Shown: positions 14,667 through 14,679 of the stretch, in pieces
How the letters are laid out: each line of letters begins with the position of its first letter
Numbering within the stretch: position 1 is the first letter of the stretch
Assembly: GCA_016873355.1 (NCBI GenBank)
Contig: VGXK01000013.1
Span: 1 to 14,679, forward strand
Direction of reading: 5' to 3'
DNA length: 14,679 nt
Source of the DNA: Phycisphaerae bacterium
Lineage (GTDB): Bacteria > Planctomycetota > Phycisphaerae > Phycisphaerales > SM1A02
Notes under the pieces: generated by a model
Database searches by the model: none
Seen by the model: only the letters and a program-made list of their open reading frames with translations
Told to the model about the DNA's origin: nothing
Translations under genes and position numbers: made by a program

Positions 14667-14679
14667 AGCCCGACGATGC

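Overview
The window is GC-rich, densely coded chromosomal DNA that looks like a planctomycete, probably of the Phycisphaerae type. The taxonomic guess is inference. It rests on a Hanks-type Ser/Thr kinase fused to a membrane segment and paired with an ECF sigma factor, a secreted Tricorn-like S41 protease, a DUF1573 lipid-side anchor protein, and a CHRD protein ending in a VPAPAG-type PEP-CTERM-like tail. No rRNA, tRNA, CRISPR array, insertion sequence or phage gene was seen.

Layout. Positions 1-1011 (minus) hold the N-terminal 337 codons of PTS enzyme I (ptsI), which runs off the left edge and carries an exact 102-bp in-frame tandem duplication of its phosphohistidine loop. Divergent from it is ahcY (1234-2775, plus), S-adenosylhomocysteine hydrolase, with a good sigma70-type promoter and a palindrome at the predicted transcription start. 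Next come a DUF1573 membrane-anchored protein (3011-3796, plus), and then a divergent pair of central-metabolism genes: a thiolase (3851-5023, minus) and class I fructose-1,6-bisphosphatase (5067-6101, plus). Their start codons are only 43 bp apart and separated by a perfect inverted repeat. An intrinsic terminator at 6175-6208 ends the CHRD/PEP-CTERM-like gene (6274-6759, minus).

The centre is filled by a 1176-residue exported Tricorn-family protease (7109-10639, plus) with its catalytic Ser/His/Ser-Asp/Glu set intact. Its 3' end overlaps tail-to-tail by 158 bp with an ECF-type sigma factor (10482-11147, minus). That gene overlaps the stop of the upstream kinase gene (11144-13072, minus) by four bases, so kinase and sigma factor form a two-gene, translationally coupled signalling unit. 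Divergent from the kinase, and separated by 193 bp with two hairpins, are two tandem secreted proteins of unknown function (13266-13913 and 13963-14574, plus). They appear to be distant paralogues of each other.

How the genes work together. The left half is housekeeping: carbon flux through PTS, FBPase and thiolase, and the methyl cycle. The right half looks accessory: envelope proteolysis, plus a kinase-ECF sigma pair that may control the divergent secreted paralogues. The strongest anomalies are the duplicated active-site loop in ptsI, the 7-residue tandem duplication in the activation segment of a non-RD kinase, the long convergent overlap of protease and sigma factor, and the unrecognised secreted pair. 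No complete new defence or mobile system was found.
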